This document shows positions 1-11,732 of a DNA stretch of 64,000 nt, piece by piece. The translations under genes and the position numbers were made by a program. The number at the start of each line of letters is the position of its first letter. The stretch's first letter is position 1. The notes under the pieces were generated by a model. The model was not told the origin of the DNA, did no database searches, and saw only the letters and a list, made by a program, of their open reading frames with translations. The DNA is from Laetiporus sulphureus 93-53 (lineage: Eukaryota; Basidiomycota; Agaricomycetes; Polyporales; Laetiporaceae): NCBI RefSeq assembly GCF_001632365.1, contig NW_024468553.1:29046-93045 (forward strand), written 5' to 3'.

Positions 1-1147
1 TGGGTATCTTTGCTGTTCATGTGGTTCGTGAGGATGATCACTTGGATAACGTACGCGTGAATCCGTTTACTGGTATACCGGCCCACAGATGAGCACGCGA
101 TTGTCTGATCCGCATATCGCGAGTCGGACGGACAGACCGTTGGCACCGTCAGGGCTCGGCTCGGCAGACGCGTCGAACGTGGTCCAACCGTCAGGCTTGT
201 CCAGATGGATGGCTTGCACGTCTTGCAGATCATGGAGCCCAGTTCCGGCAAGCACAGCGATGGTCGCTACTGAGGTATATGCTGAGTTTCTGGGGGAAAA
301 ACCCGGGTGAGCGGGTGTGCGTTACGGTTGTTCGCGGACCTGGAGAGTTCCGCACTTGGATGGCTACTTTGCGAGGAAATTCGACCGTGGTGAAGTGCAG
401 TTGGGGGTCCATCTGAACCGCGATATCGCCATTAGTATCGTTCGAGAATCAGCCAGAGAGTTGAAATGCTGATGCTTACTGCAGAACGTGTCTGGATCGT
501 CATCACGCAGACATTCCGGGCCGAAGCCAAACTTGTACGAAGACACGGACCACTTTGTTAAGTGTCCGATGTCAGGCCACGGCAGAAATGGGGATTTTCT
601 TCCTACCAGGAGAGATTGACTTCCCGCATTGGACGAGGAAGTGGAAGGTATCGGATTCGCGTACCAGCATGCATGATGGGTGTGCCGTCCGCGGAGGGGT
701 AGGCGAAATGGTTGATGCCAATAGGGCCTGCCGTACTCACGCTGGTCATTGAGGGTATCTATGGGCAGAACGGTTTTCATGAAGAGTTGCTTGCCACCGA
801 CATCACGCGATCAGTGAGATGCGAACGTCGCCACTTGATTGAGAGGATGGAATGCGGTGAATGTGGTCAGAATGGCGGCGATGGCAGCACGTAGAGTAGG
901 ATAAGGATGTCAGAGCCAAATCCACTGGAGAGGAGAGGCGGGCACAGTTGCTTGGACTTTGATCGCAGTTGTGGCCGGTGCCACGTGGCTTATGATGTTA
1001 ACGTTGATCCCGATGATCTCGGAGGCAAATTCGGTCCACCCGGTGGAGGTCAACTTCGTCTCTGCTCAGATGGACGCGTTCACTACTTCACCACCAATGT
1101 CTCCAGCAGGTCCTGTCAAGAGCGTCAAGGAGTAGAGGACAGTCATC
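1..1147 (-). other. Unassigned region with exon-like stretches on the minus strand
   Basis: I do not recognise the gene. On the minus strand, candidate exons lie at about 67-255 (reads through KPDGWTTFDASAEPSP and ends at a stop near 67), 325-395 (starts MDPQLHFTTVEF) and 470-545. Plausible GT..AG introns separate them, for example one ending in ...cggttcag before MDPQLHF. A hydrophobic stretch is read at about 830-900. In-frame stops between these pieces prevent one clean model, so this may be a multi-exon gene, a decayed gene or chance. It would be transcribed divergently from UBA4. Confidence 0.3.
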
Positions 1148-2679
1148 ATGCGCTCGCAATCCGCATCTCTGCACCACGACGATTACAATCGCTATGGCAG
1201 ACAGACGATCCTCAACGGGATAGGCCTTCCAGGTAGGCCAGTGTCCCTCTATGAACTATGTAAGGCAGCTGACCTGAGGTCCGTTCAGGGCAACTGAGGC
1301 TTCGGAATGCGTCCGTAGTTGTGGTTGGCGCGGGCGGTCTGGGATGTCCTGCTCTGCAGTATCTCGCAGCAGCAGGCGTAGGTGAGTCCTCTTGAGCCAC
1401 TCAACTCTGCGCGTACTGAAGAGTCCTTCGATCAGGCAGGTTGAATATCATTGACCATGATATCGTGGAGCTGTCCAACCTGCAGCGGCAGATATTACAC
1501 ACCGAAGCTCGCGTTGGAATGCACAAAGCCGTCATCGCTGCGAAACTCCTATATAGCATAAACTCCCGCATCTCCGTGTCCGCCATCACCACTGCCTTCA
1601 CCGCGTCCAACGCGCTCTCTCTCCTCTCCGGTTATGATCTCATCCTCGACTGCACCGGCAACCTCCCACGTGCTACCTCCTCTCCGACACCGCCATGCGC
1701 CTCGGCCGCCAGCTCGTCAGCGGCGCCGCGCAGCACTTCGACGGCCAGTTGTGCACGTACAACCTCGGCCTTGGGCCCGTGCTTCCGCTGCCTGTTCCCG
1801 AAGCCGGCCCTCGAGCTGGCAGGCTCGTGCGAGGAGCTGGGCGTGCTCGGTGCGGTGACGAGCGGCGTTGCGAAATTGCAGGCGCTGGAGGTGGTCAAGA
1901 TCATTACGGGCCTGCATGGTGCGTGTGCAGCCTATGAGCTCAGCATTACGGGTGCTAACTCGAAACGTGAACTTATAGATAAGAAGCCGACCATGCTGAT
2001 GTATTCGGCACTCAGCACGCCGCCATTTCGCAGCGTCAGGCTGCGCTCTCGACGGCCGACCTGTCACGCGTGCGGAAACGAGCGCGAGAAGGAGGACATC
2101 ATCGAAGAAATGAACTACGTACATTCTGCGGGTGTACACGCCCAGATTGGGTCGGCAGAGGCTTAATTGAGGGCAGGCCGGGCAGCCGAATCCGCCCCAA
2201 GGTACGAAGAGCCTCAACGGTTTATGGGATTCCTTCTGATGTACACACAGGAACTGAAAATGATATTTGACTCCGGCAAGAAGGTGCGGACTGTGGATGT
2301 CAGGCAGCCGACTGAGTTTGGGATCTGCCACCTCCCGGGGTCGACCAGTGCGTGTCGCCTCTCCAACCACTGAGCATACCTCACGTTCACCTGTTCAGAC
2401 ATACCTATCAAAGAACTCGTAGCCAACCCGTTACTGCATATCTCACATCCCGACTCCAAGACATCACTTAATGGAGATGGCTTGCCTGACGAACCGTCTG
2501 AGGACCTATCAGCAGAGACAACGCCAGTGGAGACATACGTGATCTGCCGCCTTGGAAACGACTCGCAGCTCGATGTCGACGCTCTGCTGAGTGCGGGCGC
2601 AATCGGGACGGTGAAGGACTTGGCAGGTGGATTGAGAGCATGGGCGATGGAGGTGGACGAGACCTTCCCGGTTTATTAG
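1148..2679 (+). CDS. UBA4: UBA4/MOCS3-like E1 sulfurtransferase, frame broken at three sites
   Basis: Uba4 adenylates and thiolates the C-terminal glycine of Urm1 (and MOCS2A-type sulfur carriers) for tRNA wobble-uridine thiolation in the cytosol. My model has six exons: 1148-1232, 1289-1381, 1436-1918, 1979-2201, 2251-2347 and 2399-2679. The N-terminal ThiF/E1 part shows the [20 protein letters not shown] nucleotide-binding loop and [20 protein letters not shown] and an RRPTCHACG cysteine pair would bind zinc. The C-terminal rhodanese domain has the persulfide-cysteine loop CRLGNDSQ and ends [17 protein letters not shown]. Reading the conserved protein requires three one-base corrections: near 1668 (base missing), near 1779 (extra base) and near 2124 (base missing). 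The first two compensate each other. Identity is firm; whether the gene works is not. Confidence 0.88.
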
Positions 2680-5600
2680 GAATAGCAAGAAGCAAAGGAT
2701 AGTCCCGAGCAGTATAGACTACATCGATGACGAGATGCAAGTACGATGTCTGTGTCCTCTACGGGATGCGCGTCCTGCAGGGGAATCTGACGACACTCAC
2801 CCACGCTGTTCCTTGAGCATTCCCGTCAACGATGATCATGTGCACTTCGTCTGAACGTTACCATTGCCATAGACTCATCGCAGGATGGACTCTGTGAGGT
2901 CTCGGCGTGCGAATGATTCGTGACTAGCACCTCGAGTTGTATTTCCGTCTTCTAAAGATCTTCGAACTCCGAGTTCCCGGTCATCTCGTGTGCGAATGCG
3001 AATCGACATACTTCATCCTCCTGCAGCCTGCAGCCCATCAGCATGAGACTGCTTTGAAAGGGACGCATGGACGCACCCTTGAAATGCACCCCGCCGGTGT
3101 TCTCTACCTGTCCTGCCGCTTCAGCGTCTCCAGCTCACGCCTCTTTGCCTCTGCCAGGCGTTCCTTCTCCTCCCTCGGCGCAGCTTGGGTGTCTGCAAGC
3201 GCGAACGATCTCTGTTGTGCTCGATAACCTTGGCTCTTCGACTCGAACTCGCTCTTGCGGTGGCGATGCTTACGCTCGGAATCAACGTGGCGGGTGACGG
3301 TACCGGCGCTTCTCGAGGTGGCGGATCTCAGATCTCAGATCTCATCGCTCGCTCTCGTGCCCTCATCACGATCACTTCTTCACTTCTCATGGTAAACAAG
3401 AGCTTACTACTATTGAATCGTCTCTGCACACTCATCCTCGGGCTCGACAGGAGGCATGCGTATCATTTGTTCAAGGTTGTGTATCGCTAAAGGCTTGTTA
3501 ATGAAATAATTGGTTCGCATATTGGGAGTACTCAAATTCATGCGCGCATTATTGGAATGTGAACACCACGACCACGTCAGAGTCATATCATCAGGGTATC
3601 CCATTATAGCAGAATGCAGGCTCTGCCTTACCGGTGCGTTCACATGATCCCTTTTGCCCTCGGAATGCTGTTTGCGTACCTCAGCCACACAGCCCAGTTT
3701 TGCGTTCCCAACTACGGCTTGCATGCGCACTTCAGTCTGCGACGACGGACCAGAGGTAGTGACCTTGGAGGTAGACGTAACGGGTCCGACTACGTTCAGC
3801 GCGTGAAACGCGGTCTCGAACGACAATTCGGTGATCGTCTTCACGCTGACATCTGTGCCTGGGTCTACCTGCACCGGTACCCTCACGTCCAGCCTACAGT
3901 CTGTCTGCAGGCAAGATCGAGCTGCATCCTCCTCGTCCCCCACCATGCCAGAGAACGCCTTGCCTCTTTTGACGCTCCGTCACTGTAGCATACGCGGACA
4001 TGGCCATCAACACGTCAAGGTTCTTGCCACGATGCGCATTGACAAGGTCGTCGACCTACCCATCCCAGACAAAGTCGCCTCAGCGGAGAATACAGATCTA
4101 GCCATAGATGCTCCCATCCCAGACGAGTGCAACACAAGACTCGCCGCGTTCCTCACCCTGAGCATTCCGACCAGGAGAGCGACGCATGCCTTCCGCGTTT
4201 CGAGGGTGCGGCCGTGAGCAACCTCATGGCTCTTCCGCGACGCTGACGTTCCCATCTCTCGGGGCCTCGTAGCCTACAATACACTCTTTCGGATCGCGAT
4301 GTCGCCGGTCATACATCTCTCTATTCCAATCACTCGCTCGCCACTGACTGCTCGACATCGTGGGCGATCTAACGGTATCGACCAACAGAAGCCACTTTCT
4401 CTCGGCTTTCTTTTCGATGCAGGATACTGCTGAAAGAGCCCAGCATGTCGCTCTCTAAAGTCTCGTTTCTTTGCTTCCGTCCATCAAACTTCAATAGACC
4501 TTGATCATCGTCAATCGTTGACAGTAAGCTTTTGTACCGTTCTTCCCCCTTAAAATTGCTGACGATCTCTCGTAAATGGTCAGGATCTTCCCTTTTCGAC
4601 TTCCCTGTCTCGCTCACACCGCGCCTCACCGCCATCACGTCGAGTTCGCATTGCGTCCCTCCAGTGGACCGCTCTCCTTACGATCTGGTCTTGTATCTCG
4701 ATGTCATGTCATGTCGGTCACAGCCGCAAGCTGCTAGAATTTCGGGGCTCCCCATCTGCGACGAGAGAAGAACGGGCGCGCGGACGATCTCCACGCAAGT
4801 TATGATAGTTTGGTAGCACTGTTGATCCAGGGTGCGTCTGCGAACTCATTTGAGTCGATCGTTCGAACCGTACGTGCTTTTATTGATTGTGCTGTCCTAA
4901 TTTTTGTTTTCACTTAGCTTCCTCCGGACATCAAAGGAAACGACGGGAAGGTAACCATTACTGCTCTTTGTGCCTCCTTTCCCTCGCAGACTGATGCTCC
5001 TTTCAGCGTCACACCTACGCGAGCATACTTTCATCGTGAACGGCTCGGATCGACGACACGCGGCGCTTCATAGGACGCATCGGCGTCGCAAAAATATAGT
5101 CCCATTCCCACCGTCTTTGCCGTGCGCATTCGTTCAAGGCAATCTTCTGTTCGGCGAGGTTTTGTGCTGATGTTTATCTCAATGGTTTGTTGTACCCCTT
5201 TTGTCCTGTTCCTCGTCTCGCCTTTTCTAGGATATGTATCGTCGTTTTGTGGTTCTGATGTAATCGCTCGTTATGGCAGTCTCGGTCTAAGGTCTCGTCT
5301 TCTTCCTCTCATTTATATGGTCTCTCCTGACGTCTCTGGCTTCGGTCTCTATGTACTTGTTCGGTGTTCGTCTCGGATTGCTCTTGCATATATCTGGTCT
5401 CCCTTTCAGCCGCGCGAGTGGCTTTTCTACTCCGGCCATCGCTGGTATTTCGCCTCGAGTGCGAAATGATGAACTCTCCTACCATTGTAATGTAAATCAC
5501 ACGACTATCGATATCTCACGTCCTGACACTCGCTGCGCCGTCACGTCATGCCCGTGATCAGGCTGATTGCTGAAGCATCTAGTCTGCATTTGTAGTCCTA

Positions 5601-6237
5601 TTAGAACGAAAGCGCACAGTAGGGACATAGCTATAGATCAAGCGAAGCGAGGAATAGTAACACGGAAACCTGTCCGTCGTGTAGTAGTTACATCCGGCAC
5701 TGAGTACATAAAACTGGCATAAACTGCGCGACGTTCGAGAACATAATAGCGATGTGAGGTGAGCGTCGTAAGGACTTCTTGCGAAGACGGTGATTACGGG
5801 GAAAGCGGGTAGAGAGATCATGGTGACCACGGACGAGGGCGTAACTGTGATTGTCGACGAAATGGTATGCGGGTATGCAATAGGCCAACCTGACCATGGC
5901 AACGACACGCCATGTCCAGGATCACGGCGACGGCATGATGAAAGTGGACGAGGAGGTTGAAGGAGGGTACGACGTTCCGGCTGCAGTCTGGATACTTTGT
6001 AGATGAGATGGGATTCGGCCGGGGGGGGGGTGGTCGCCACCGTAGGAGCTGCGGGCCCAGGATGATTTGGAGGGAAAGTGAAGGCGAGATGGCACGACTG
6101 CAAGGCAGTATTTGCCTATGCGGCGGCTTGCTCGATTGGATGAGGCTGCTTATTGGCCAGTTGTTTCGCCTTCAATGCCCTCTCAGCGTAACTCGGAAAT
6201 TGGCATCCGTTATAATAAATACTGCATGCATGTGAGT
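2680..6237. other. Gene-poor stretch with unassigned open frames
   Basis: No family was recognised here. Open stretches on the minus strand that look protein-like are 4369-4638 (reads REDPDHLREIVSNFKGEERY), 3410-3946 (178 codons, ending PPVEPEDECAETIQ) and about 3105-3265 (charged, reading EEKERLAEAKRRELETLKRQ before a stop). They could be exons of one minus-strand gene, but I could not splice them into a convincing product. A short open stretch on the plus strand near 5820-6000 reads MVTTDEGVTVIVDEM before a GT. Positions 5100-5500 are T-rich and look like untranslated DNA. A short run of three direct ATCTCAG-type repeats lies near 3327-3350. Confidence 0.35.
3410..3946 (-). CDS. Hypothetical open frame, 178 codons
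   Basis: This is an uninterrupted minus-strand frame from a methionine at 3946 to a stop at 3410, in GC-rich DNA between UBA4 and the F-box gene. No domain, signal peptide or membrane segment is evident. The composition is ordinary (Thr/Ser/Val-rich in the middle, an acidic PPVEPEDEC tail). It may be one exon of a larger minus-strand gene with the 4369-4638 stretch. An overlapping plus-strand frame at 3831-4217 is also open, so the coding strand is uncertain. Confidence 0.25.
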   Translation of the reverse strand: MVGDEEDAARSCLQTDCRLDVRVPVQVDPGTDVSVKTITELSFETAFHALNVVGPVTSTSKVTTSGPSSQTEVRMQAVVGNAKLGCVAEVRKQHSEGKRDHVNAPVRQSLHSAIMGYPDDMTLTWSWCSHSNNARMNLSTPNMRTNYFINKPLAIHNLEQMIRMPPVEPEDECAETIQ

Positions 6238-7554
6238 TCAGTCAGGTATCCAAGAAGCGAGGATGACGCACATCAACATGTTCATGTCAATCAGTTTAGG
6301 AAAACGCGCACAGATCTCTGTGCAAAACTCAACATGCTGCGAGTCATCCAAATCAAGATTGAGTAGTTCAATGTCTATAGACACGTCTCGCAGCTTGGGG
6401 AAATGTCCCTCAGCCAAAAGCTCATCAATCTGGGTGCAGACCTCTGGATCAAATGCATTAAGCAAGGCATCTGTTTCCCATTCGTCACCACGACTTATTA
6501 TGAACTTGATTTCTTTGAGATCTTTTGATGATATTGTGTTGAGCAGAGGCAGCAGCACAGTCTGGACAAACAGTTCAACATCATTCATTTTCATAGTGTC
6601 GATGCCCAGTTGCAGTGCCTGCAGATTGACGTTTGCTTCAAAGCTGATAGGATGCACTCCAGAAGTATAAGCCATGCTGTGCATGGAGCACTGTTTGATG
6701 GAATACTTACGGAGCAAGGACTGTACATTGTCATCGGTATCTCCGGGTCTTAGTGCGCGGAAACCAATTTCTGCCTTCTCAAGGCTCTTGCCGGCTATGT
6801 TCAGCATGCCTTGAGTGAAAGCAAGAGCCGCCGCGGAGACTGGTGAACGTAGCCTGAGGGTTTCGAGCATAGCCTGATCCAGCAGGCTGAGAAGGATATG
6901 TCCGATGCCTTCGAAGCATGACAGATCATATTCAAGGGAAGTCACTGTCGTCAAAGGCATGTGGTGGCGTTCAGGCAGTGGAGCCATGGACGTCGGTTTG
7001 CTCCAGTGCAGGTTGCAGCAAGTAAGAGACTGCAGCTGAGGAAATGAAGAGATGACTTGAAAGAAGGGGCTCGCCGATGGCAACGTCACATATTCTAGCT
7101 CCAGTGATGTGAGATGACTGAATTCGTGCAAGCTCCAAAACGCTAAACTGCGCATGTGCTCGAAGCTGACGCGGTAGACGCTGAGCGAGGCCAGCTTTGG
7201 AAGTTTCCCTGCCAGCATCACGAGAATCGATGCTAACTCCAGCACTGTCGTCGAATACCCGATCTCTAAACGTCGCACACGGGCATCGAGGAGAGGCATC
7301 TGCGTCAGTGACCTCGCAAAGGCCATCGCCCCTCTCCGAGTGCGGAGTGAGGGCTCCTCGAAAAGGACCGCGCGGCTCTCGGAGTACCACCCTCGGCAAA
7401 CGAGAGCGCAGTTCAACAGAGTCTGTCTATCGTCATTCCATTTCAAAGGGTACGGATCGAGATGGTCGATGATGCGCTCGCAGATCTCGGGCGGAAGCCG
7501 AGGCTGAGGGTTATTGACAGGCAGAGCTGCATTGGAGCCTAGTGAAGCGGCCAT
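6238..7554 (-). CDS. F-box domain protein, single exon
   Basis: This is an intact 438-residue frame without introns. Residues about 18-65 read as an F-box: RLPPEICERIIDHLDPYPLK, then an acidic stretch, then TLLNCALVCRGWYSESRAVL. F-box proteins bind Skp1 and present substrates to SCF ubiquitin ligases. The rest is leucine-rich, with repeated LxxLxSLxL-type segments (for example LTSLELEYVTLPS and LETLRLRSPVSA), as in the large F-box/LRR families of mushroom-forming fungi. The start methionine is the first in the frame, just ahead of the F-box. The substrate cannot be inferred, and members of these families often have no clear orthologue. Confidence 0.85.
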   Translation of the reverse strand: MAASLGSNAALPVNNPQPRLPPEICERIIDHLDPYPLKWNDDRQTLLNCALVCRGWYSESRAVLFEEPSLRTRRGAMAFARSLTQMPLLDARVRRLEIGYSTTVLELASILVMLAGKLPKLASLSVYRVSFEHMRSLAFWSLHEFSHLTSLELEYVTLPSASPFFQVISSFPQLQSLTCCNLHWSKPTSMAPLPERHHMPLTTVTSLEYDLSCFEGIGHILLSLLDQAMLETLRLRSPVSAAALAFTQGMLNIAGKSLEKAEIGFRALRPGDTDDNVQSLLRKYSIKQCSMHSMAYTSGVHPISFEANVNLQALQLGIDTMKMNDVELFVQTVLLPLLNTISSKDLKEIKFIISRGDEWETDALLNAFDPEVCTQIDELLAEGHFPKLRDVSIDIELLNLDLDDSQHVEFCTEICARFPKLIDMNMLMCVILASWIPD

Positions 7555-9050
7555 GGCAGGATCGGACGGCTTGTGTCTTTATATGAGCAGGTATCCGAGG
7601 ATACGATTGCGGCTGCTCACGAGTGATTCTAATGTGCACGAGACGTGGTTTGTCAAAATGAAGGATGATAACGATGCAGAGGATGTCGATGAGAGGGAAT
7701 AAGAGTAGGCTGGACAGGAAGATCCAAGTCACGTGGATTGTAGCCCGACTCTGACTCAGCCAAAGCGTTATTGTCAGAGATGAAGAGCCAAGTTGAACCT
7801 GGGGACTCCAGGTCAACTATTAAGTACAAATAAACCTAACCTAACGAAGCGTTATTGTCAGGGATGAAGAGCCAAGTTGAACCTGGAGACTTCAGGTCAA
7901 CCTGCACTGATATATATACTACTAAATACAAATACAAACATACATCTAGTGTGGCTGAAACTTTATGCTACGACATAATGTTCGAGTAGCCGAGGCTGCT
8001 TACTGATCTACATCGAGTATCCTGAGTAAGCCCATAGATATCAGTCACATGCCTAGTCCATGTCCAAGTTCATACAGTATGTATGCTAAGAATGGTCCTT
8101 ATCACATGTCCAAGCCTTGTCTGATATATCCTAAGACCTTTCACGGCAGACATGGTGTGATTTATCAATGTGAAAAATTGTATGTAAATGTCGACTGATT
8201 TCTTGCATATGCGACAAATATTTGCAACCATGACATTTCATCTTGAAAATGTTTCACTTTGGCTGCTAATGTGCACTATTTGCCATTTACATGCTACATT
8301 GGCAAACCTTTGCCACAAATGTAAAACATCAGCTGACATTTCTACATCATTTTTTGCACTGATAAATCACATTCCACATGATGTAAGGAATTTGGCTATT
8401 ATAGTGAAGATGGACCATGGGTATCTCGGGCACGTGGTCCCTTAGCTGCGGTTTGACCTGCTTTTGGGAATATTATTATGTAATCACTGCATTTACGTTA
8501 TGTGCTCGTGAGCCTAGGTCGCTTCATTATTGTAACTCCAAAATACTCGTACAGTCGTACTCAACCTCTCAATATTCAATATTCAATGGCGATGGTGACC
8601 TGTGAATGTATCCCGGTCTCTCAGATCTCATGGCTACTGCAGCCCTCTGGTGGGGGGTTGCTACCTGTAGATCTTGTATTTGTCAACTGTGGGATATAGG
8701 TGAGTTTTCTGTATTGTTCAGATTGTCTGCTCTGCTTTCAGTTCACTCGACCGTATCGTTTAAGGGGATAAAGCTCATGAGCTCCATAGACTCTTCATGG
8801 TCCATTAATGTTCGTGCTGATGCTCTGAACATCCTGTTGTCATTTATTGCTCACCGACTTCTGGTCCGGAACCTCAGGGACACTGCTCGTTTGCACAGCA
8901 TAGGACACGACTCATGGAGGTGAATGCTGGGTGGCATGGAAGCTTCCTTGCTCGAGCATCGGTGTGGAATGGTTTGTCCATCTGCTGTGATTATCTTCGA
9001 GTTTGTTGATGATAGTTTACATTCTGTTATGCTCGATGGAGAGTGCATTT
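7555..9050. other. Non-coding or decayed stretch between F-box gene and terpene synthase remnant
   Basis: There is no intact gene. GC content is lower than in the neighbouring genes. It holds the 55-bp direct repeat at 7763-7901. Approaching 9050 there are short open frames that may be decayed N-terminal exons of the terpene synthase remnant, for example around 8930-9050 with EFVDD in one frame. Confidence 0.5.
7763..7901. repeat. Direct repeat, two copies of about 55 bp
   Basis: Copy 1 spans about 7763-7816 and copy 2 about 7847-7901. Both begin aagcgttattgtcag and run through gaagagccaagttgaacct to caggtcaac. They differ at a few bases and are separated by about 30 bp. The block lies just upstream of the F-box gene start, in its presumed promoter. 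Confidence 0.85.
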
Positions 9051-9570
9051 TCAATTGTCGCGAAGGTTGTGATGAACACTCTGCATTATCCAGAGACCTT
9101 TCACTCAGATACTGTTGCTGCTCAGGTAACCAAATCGTGCGTATAGTTCAGATCACTTTGTGATCGTTACTGACATCCGGCTTTCTCGCAAGATGGTGGA
9201 CAAAGTTGCTCGAGACTATCAGCCCTAATTTCAAGAAATGCTTCATCGATGCTATGCACCTGTACTTCAAGGCCATCATGCAACAGGTTGCCGATCGTGC
9301 ATCGATGAGGGTTCTGAAGCTAGTGGCCTACATGCAACAGGTTGCCGATCGTGCATCGATGAGGGTTCTGAAGCTAGCGGCCTACATTCACTTGCATCGC
9401 AAAATCAGTGAATGCGAGATGTTCTTTGTCCTCATTGAGTATGCTGTCCACATCGACCTTCCTGATGAGGTCTACGAGCATCCTCATTTTCAAGGTCTAA
9501 TGTCTATTACCAATGACAGCATCAGCTGGGTTAACGTGAGTAATCACGCTTTTGTCCGCCGATAAGCAAG
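9050..9570 (+). pseudogene. Sesquiterpene synthase remnant with internal 54-bp duplication
   Basis: Two exon-like pieces match fungal class I terpene cyclases, which convert farnesyl diphosphate to sesquiterpenes. About 9057-9124 reads VVMNTLHYPETFHSDTVAAQ. About 9193-9535 reads RWWTKLLETISPNFKKCFID, continues through FFVLIEYAVHIDLPDEVYEH, and ends TNDSISWVN at a GT donor. This last part is the NDxxSxxxE metal-binding region, and DLPDEV is typical of the basidiomycete clades. A 54-bp unit is duplicated in tandem inside the conserved part. The first piece joins the second out of frame. No C-terminal (H-alpha-1 loop, RY) part is visible after 9570, and the aspartate-rich motif is at best in another frame. 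I infer a pseudogene. Confidence 0.75.
9278..9385 (+). repeat. Tandem duplication of a 54-bp unit in the terpene synthase remnant
   Basis: Unit 1 is 9278-9331 and unit 2 is 9332-9385. They differ at one base (ctagtgg versus ctagcgg), and each encodes the 18 residues MQQVADRASMRVLKLVAY or its AAY variant. The family has this segment once, so the copy is a recent in-frame duplication. Confidence 0.95.
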
Positions 9571-11202
9571 GACACTTTGTGGGTTATTATAATCTATGAT
9601 TATCTGCTGGACCGCTTCCTGATCTCAAGTGGATGACTGCAGTGGACTGGTATTTTCACCCATGTCATTGATTGTGGCAGGGGATTGCCACCAGTGGAAC
9701 TGGATTGTGTGTTGTCGAAATGCCTGCTGATGACCTTATATATACATTCGACTTCGTTTTATTAACTACTGTGGCTGGTGCCCTCTGGTGGCACGTGGGC
9801 TTTACATGAAGTCATGCGAGAACTTATTGGTCATGAATGCTGGCTCTGCTCAAGGGTATATCTGTTGTTCCACATATTCACTCAGGCAACTGTATCGGGC
9901 TCTGTTACATGTCCCTCCTTGCCGCTACCATCGCATCCATGAGCACCTTTACCAATTCTGTTCCCTCCAGTGGCATTGAAAAGTGAAGATCATTTGAGTA
10001 TTTTGTGAGACTGGTGGAATTTGGACATGATGGCCTTAGATGGTACCATGTAATGTAATCGCGCGCGATTGTAGCAAATGGACGTCATTTGGAACCGGCG
10101 CTTGGCGCCAACTCCACCCAAGTCATGTCTGCCGTGTTTCTCCGAAGTCTACTCCGGGATCACATGCACAACTCTTGTCACGTGTTGGTCACATATGTAG
10201 TGATGTGAGAAATGAATATTTGGAGACCGTGACACGGCGACTTGGAGGTGTGGAACCTCTTATATACGTAACGAACAGTTCGGTACCATAGAACCGCAAA
10301 TCTTCACGAGTCCGATACGGTCTGCTGGCGCTCACACAGCCTCTATTGGTGGCACTTGATCATCGCATACCTCCATTGTGTTGAAGGATAGAGGCTGTGG
10401 CACTGTAGCACTGGACAAATTTGAGTTCGTACGTTCGCTGTCTGTTACTCGGAGATTAAGGACGCACATTACAGCACAGCGATGTAACTGCATTCACTCC
10501 CTTATCGAACGCCGGACGTCAATGTTGCTCCGCACATCCGCTGACCGTGACGAATACGATGTTCTGCTTGCTGCTTACGTTGAACCATCGCAACTCGCCT
10601 ACCCAGAGTCACTGCCCTTCGCCTTTTCAGCTGCGTCCTGGTGCGTGCCATGGACAGCATCCACAAAATATGGGTACGAGTACCGGGCCTGCGCTATCCA
10701 TAGAGTGAACGGAGGATGTCGTGTAGAAATCGACAGTCGCGGTAGCAGGCATTGCGCATTGCACCACCTGCCCGTGAACACAGAGCTTTCAGCACACGTG
10801 TACAGCTGTTTCGAACAGCCATACGCTCAGCCTGGCTTCTCGCCTTCCATTTCTCAGCGGCTCCTGTTTTCGCAAGCTCCAGTCTCCCCAATAGCGCTTG
10901 ATTGCAGTGCAATCGATCCCTGAAGTTGAAGGTCGATCAAGTACAGCACCGCCTTGAACCTGTGACATGCCCAACAGCCATTGTGTGTCTACAGGGTGAT
11001 CAGAGCCTGACATAGCATTGTTGGTACCTGGTCGTGCATGAGAGCCTATCTGAGCTGCATGTGGTCGCACAGGTAGGAGACGAGGAAGGCGCCTGAGATT
11101 AGATGGCAAGACCGCACAGTCTAGCCCGACAAGCATGCGTTAACCCTCTACCAGCGCGAAGTGAGTATGGGTGGAGCAGCAACACACTAGACGAGTAGAG
11201 AA
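9571..11202. other. No supported gene
   Basis: I found no recognisable product on either strand. A plus frame at 10378-10923 (181 codons) is open but has no recognisable motif, and opposite-strand frames overlap it. The first part could hold further decayed exons of the terpene synthase, but no conserved motif is legible. Confidence 0.5.
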
Positions 11203-11732
11203 TCAGTGGTGTTCCAATCTCTCCTTGCTGATCCGTGCGATGTACGTCTTGCTGACAACATTGACTGCAATGGCCCTGAGTGAACAATTGGGTGGGTGGA
11301 CGCGTGAGAGAATAAGACCCACAGGCTTCCATGTAGCGGTCAAGGCAGCGTGCGAGACATGTCTTGTGGCGGGAAACATGTGGAGCGTGCGTAAGCTCAA
11401 GGGCACGAGCGTGGAAAGCAGCAACCGACCTCTTCGGAACTCGACAATGAAGTCGAGGGTTTTGTGACACATTTTGCGAAGCACTTTTCGTTCGTTTTCT
11501 GCGATACGTGCAATTCAAGAGCGCTTGAGCACACGATGGAAACATGATGCTCACGTTCATGAGTTCCTGTGCGTTAGCCAGGGCAATCTCGCTCCGGACG
11601 GATTGCATAACTGCCTCCTTGCGAGCCGCCATGTCTGCGCGATCGCATTCAGTTGTTTCCGTCGAATTCCTGCCAGGGTTCATGCTCACCTGAGGCGGGC
11701 GCCGTGCTGGTGGAACCAAATAAGCTGGACAT
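11203..11732 (-). CDS. TIM13: Mitochondrial intermembrane-space chaperone Tim13
   Basis: Tim13 pairs with Tim8 in the intermembrane space and escorts hydrophobic precursors to the TIM22 or SAM machinery. The model has five exons on the minus strand: 11732-11690, 11634-11555, 11498-11430, 11362-11323 and 11264-11203, giving 97 residues, normal for the family. The product starts MSSLFGSTSTAPAS, continues RKEAVMQSVRSEIALANAQE, and carries the twin CX3C motifs CFAKC and CLARC. It ends in SKTYIARISKERLEHH. The start at 11732 was preferred over the methionine at 11683 because only the spliced version restores the usual short Phe/Gly/Ser N-terminus. The start faces that of JJJ1 across 190 bp. Confidence 0.93.

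Noticed and set aside
907..1236. Plus-strand 109-codon frame overlapping the UBA4 start
   Set aside because: It is in a different frame from the conserved UBA4 first exon and has no recognisable motif.
10378..10923. 181-codon plus frame as a gene
   Set aside because: It has no motif, no splice context and competing frames on the other strand; I kept it only as a note in the regional entry.
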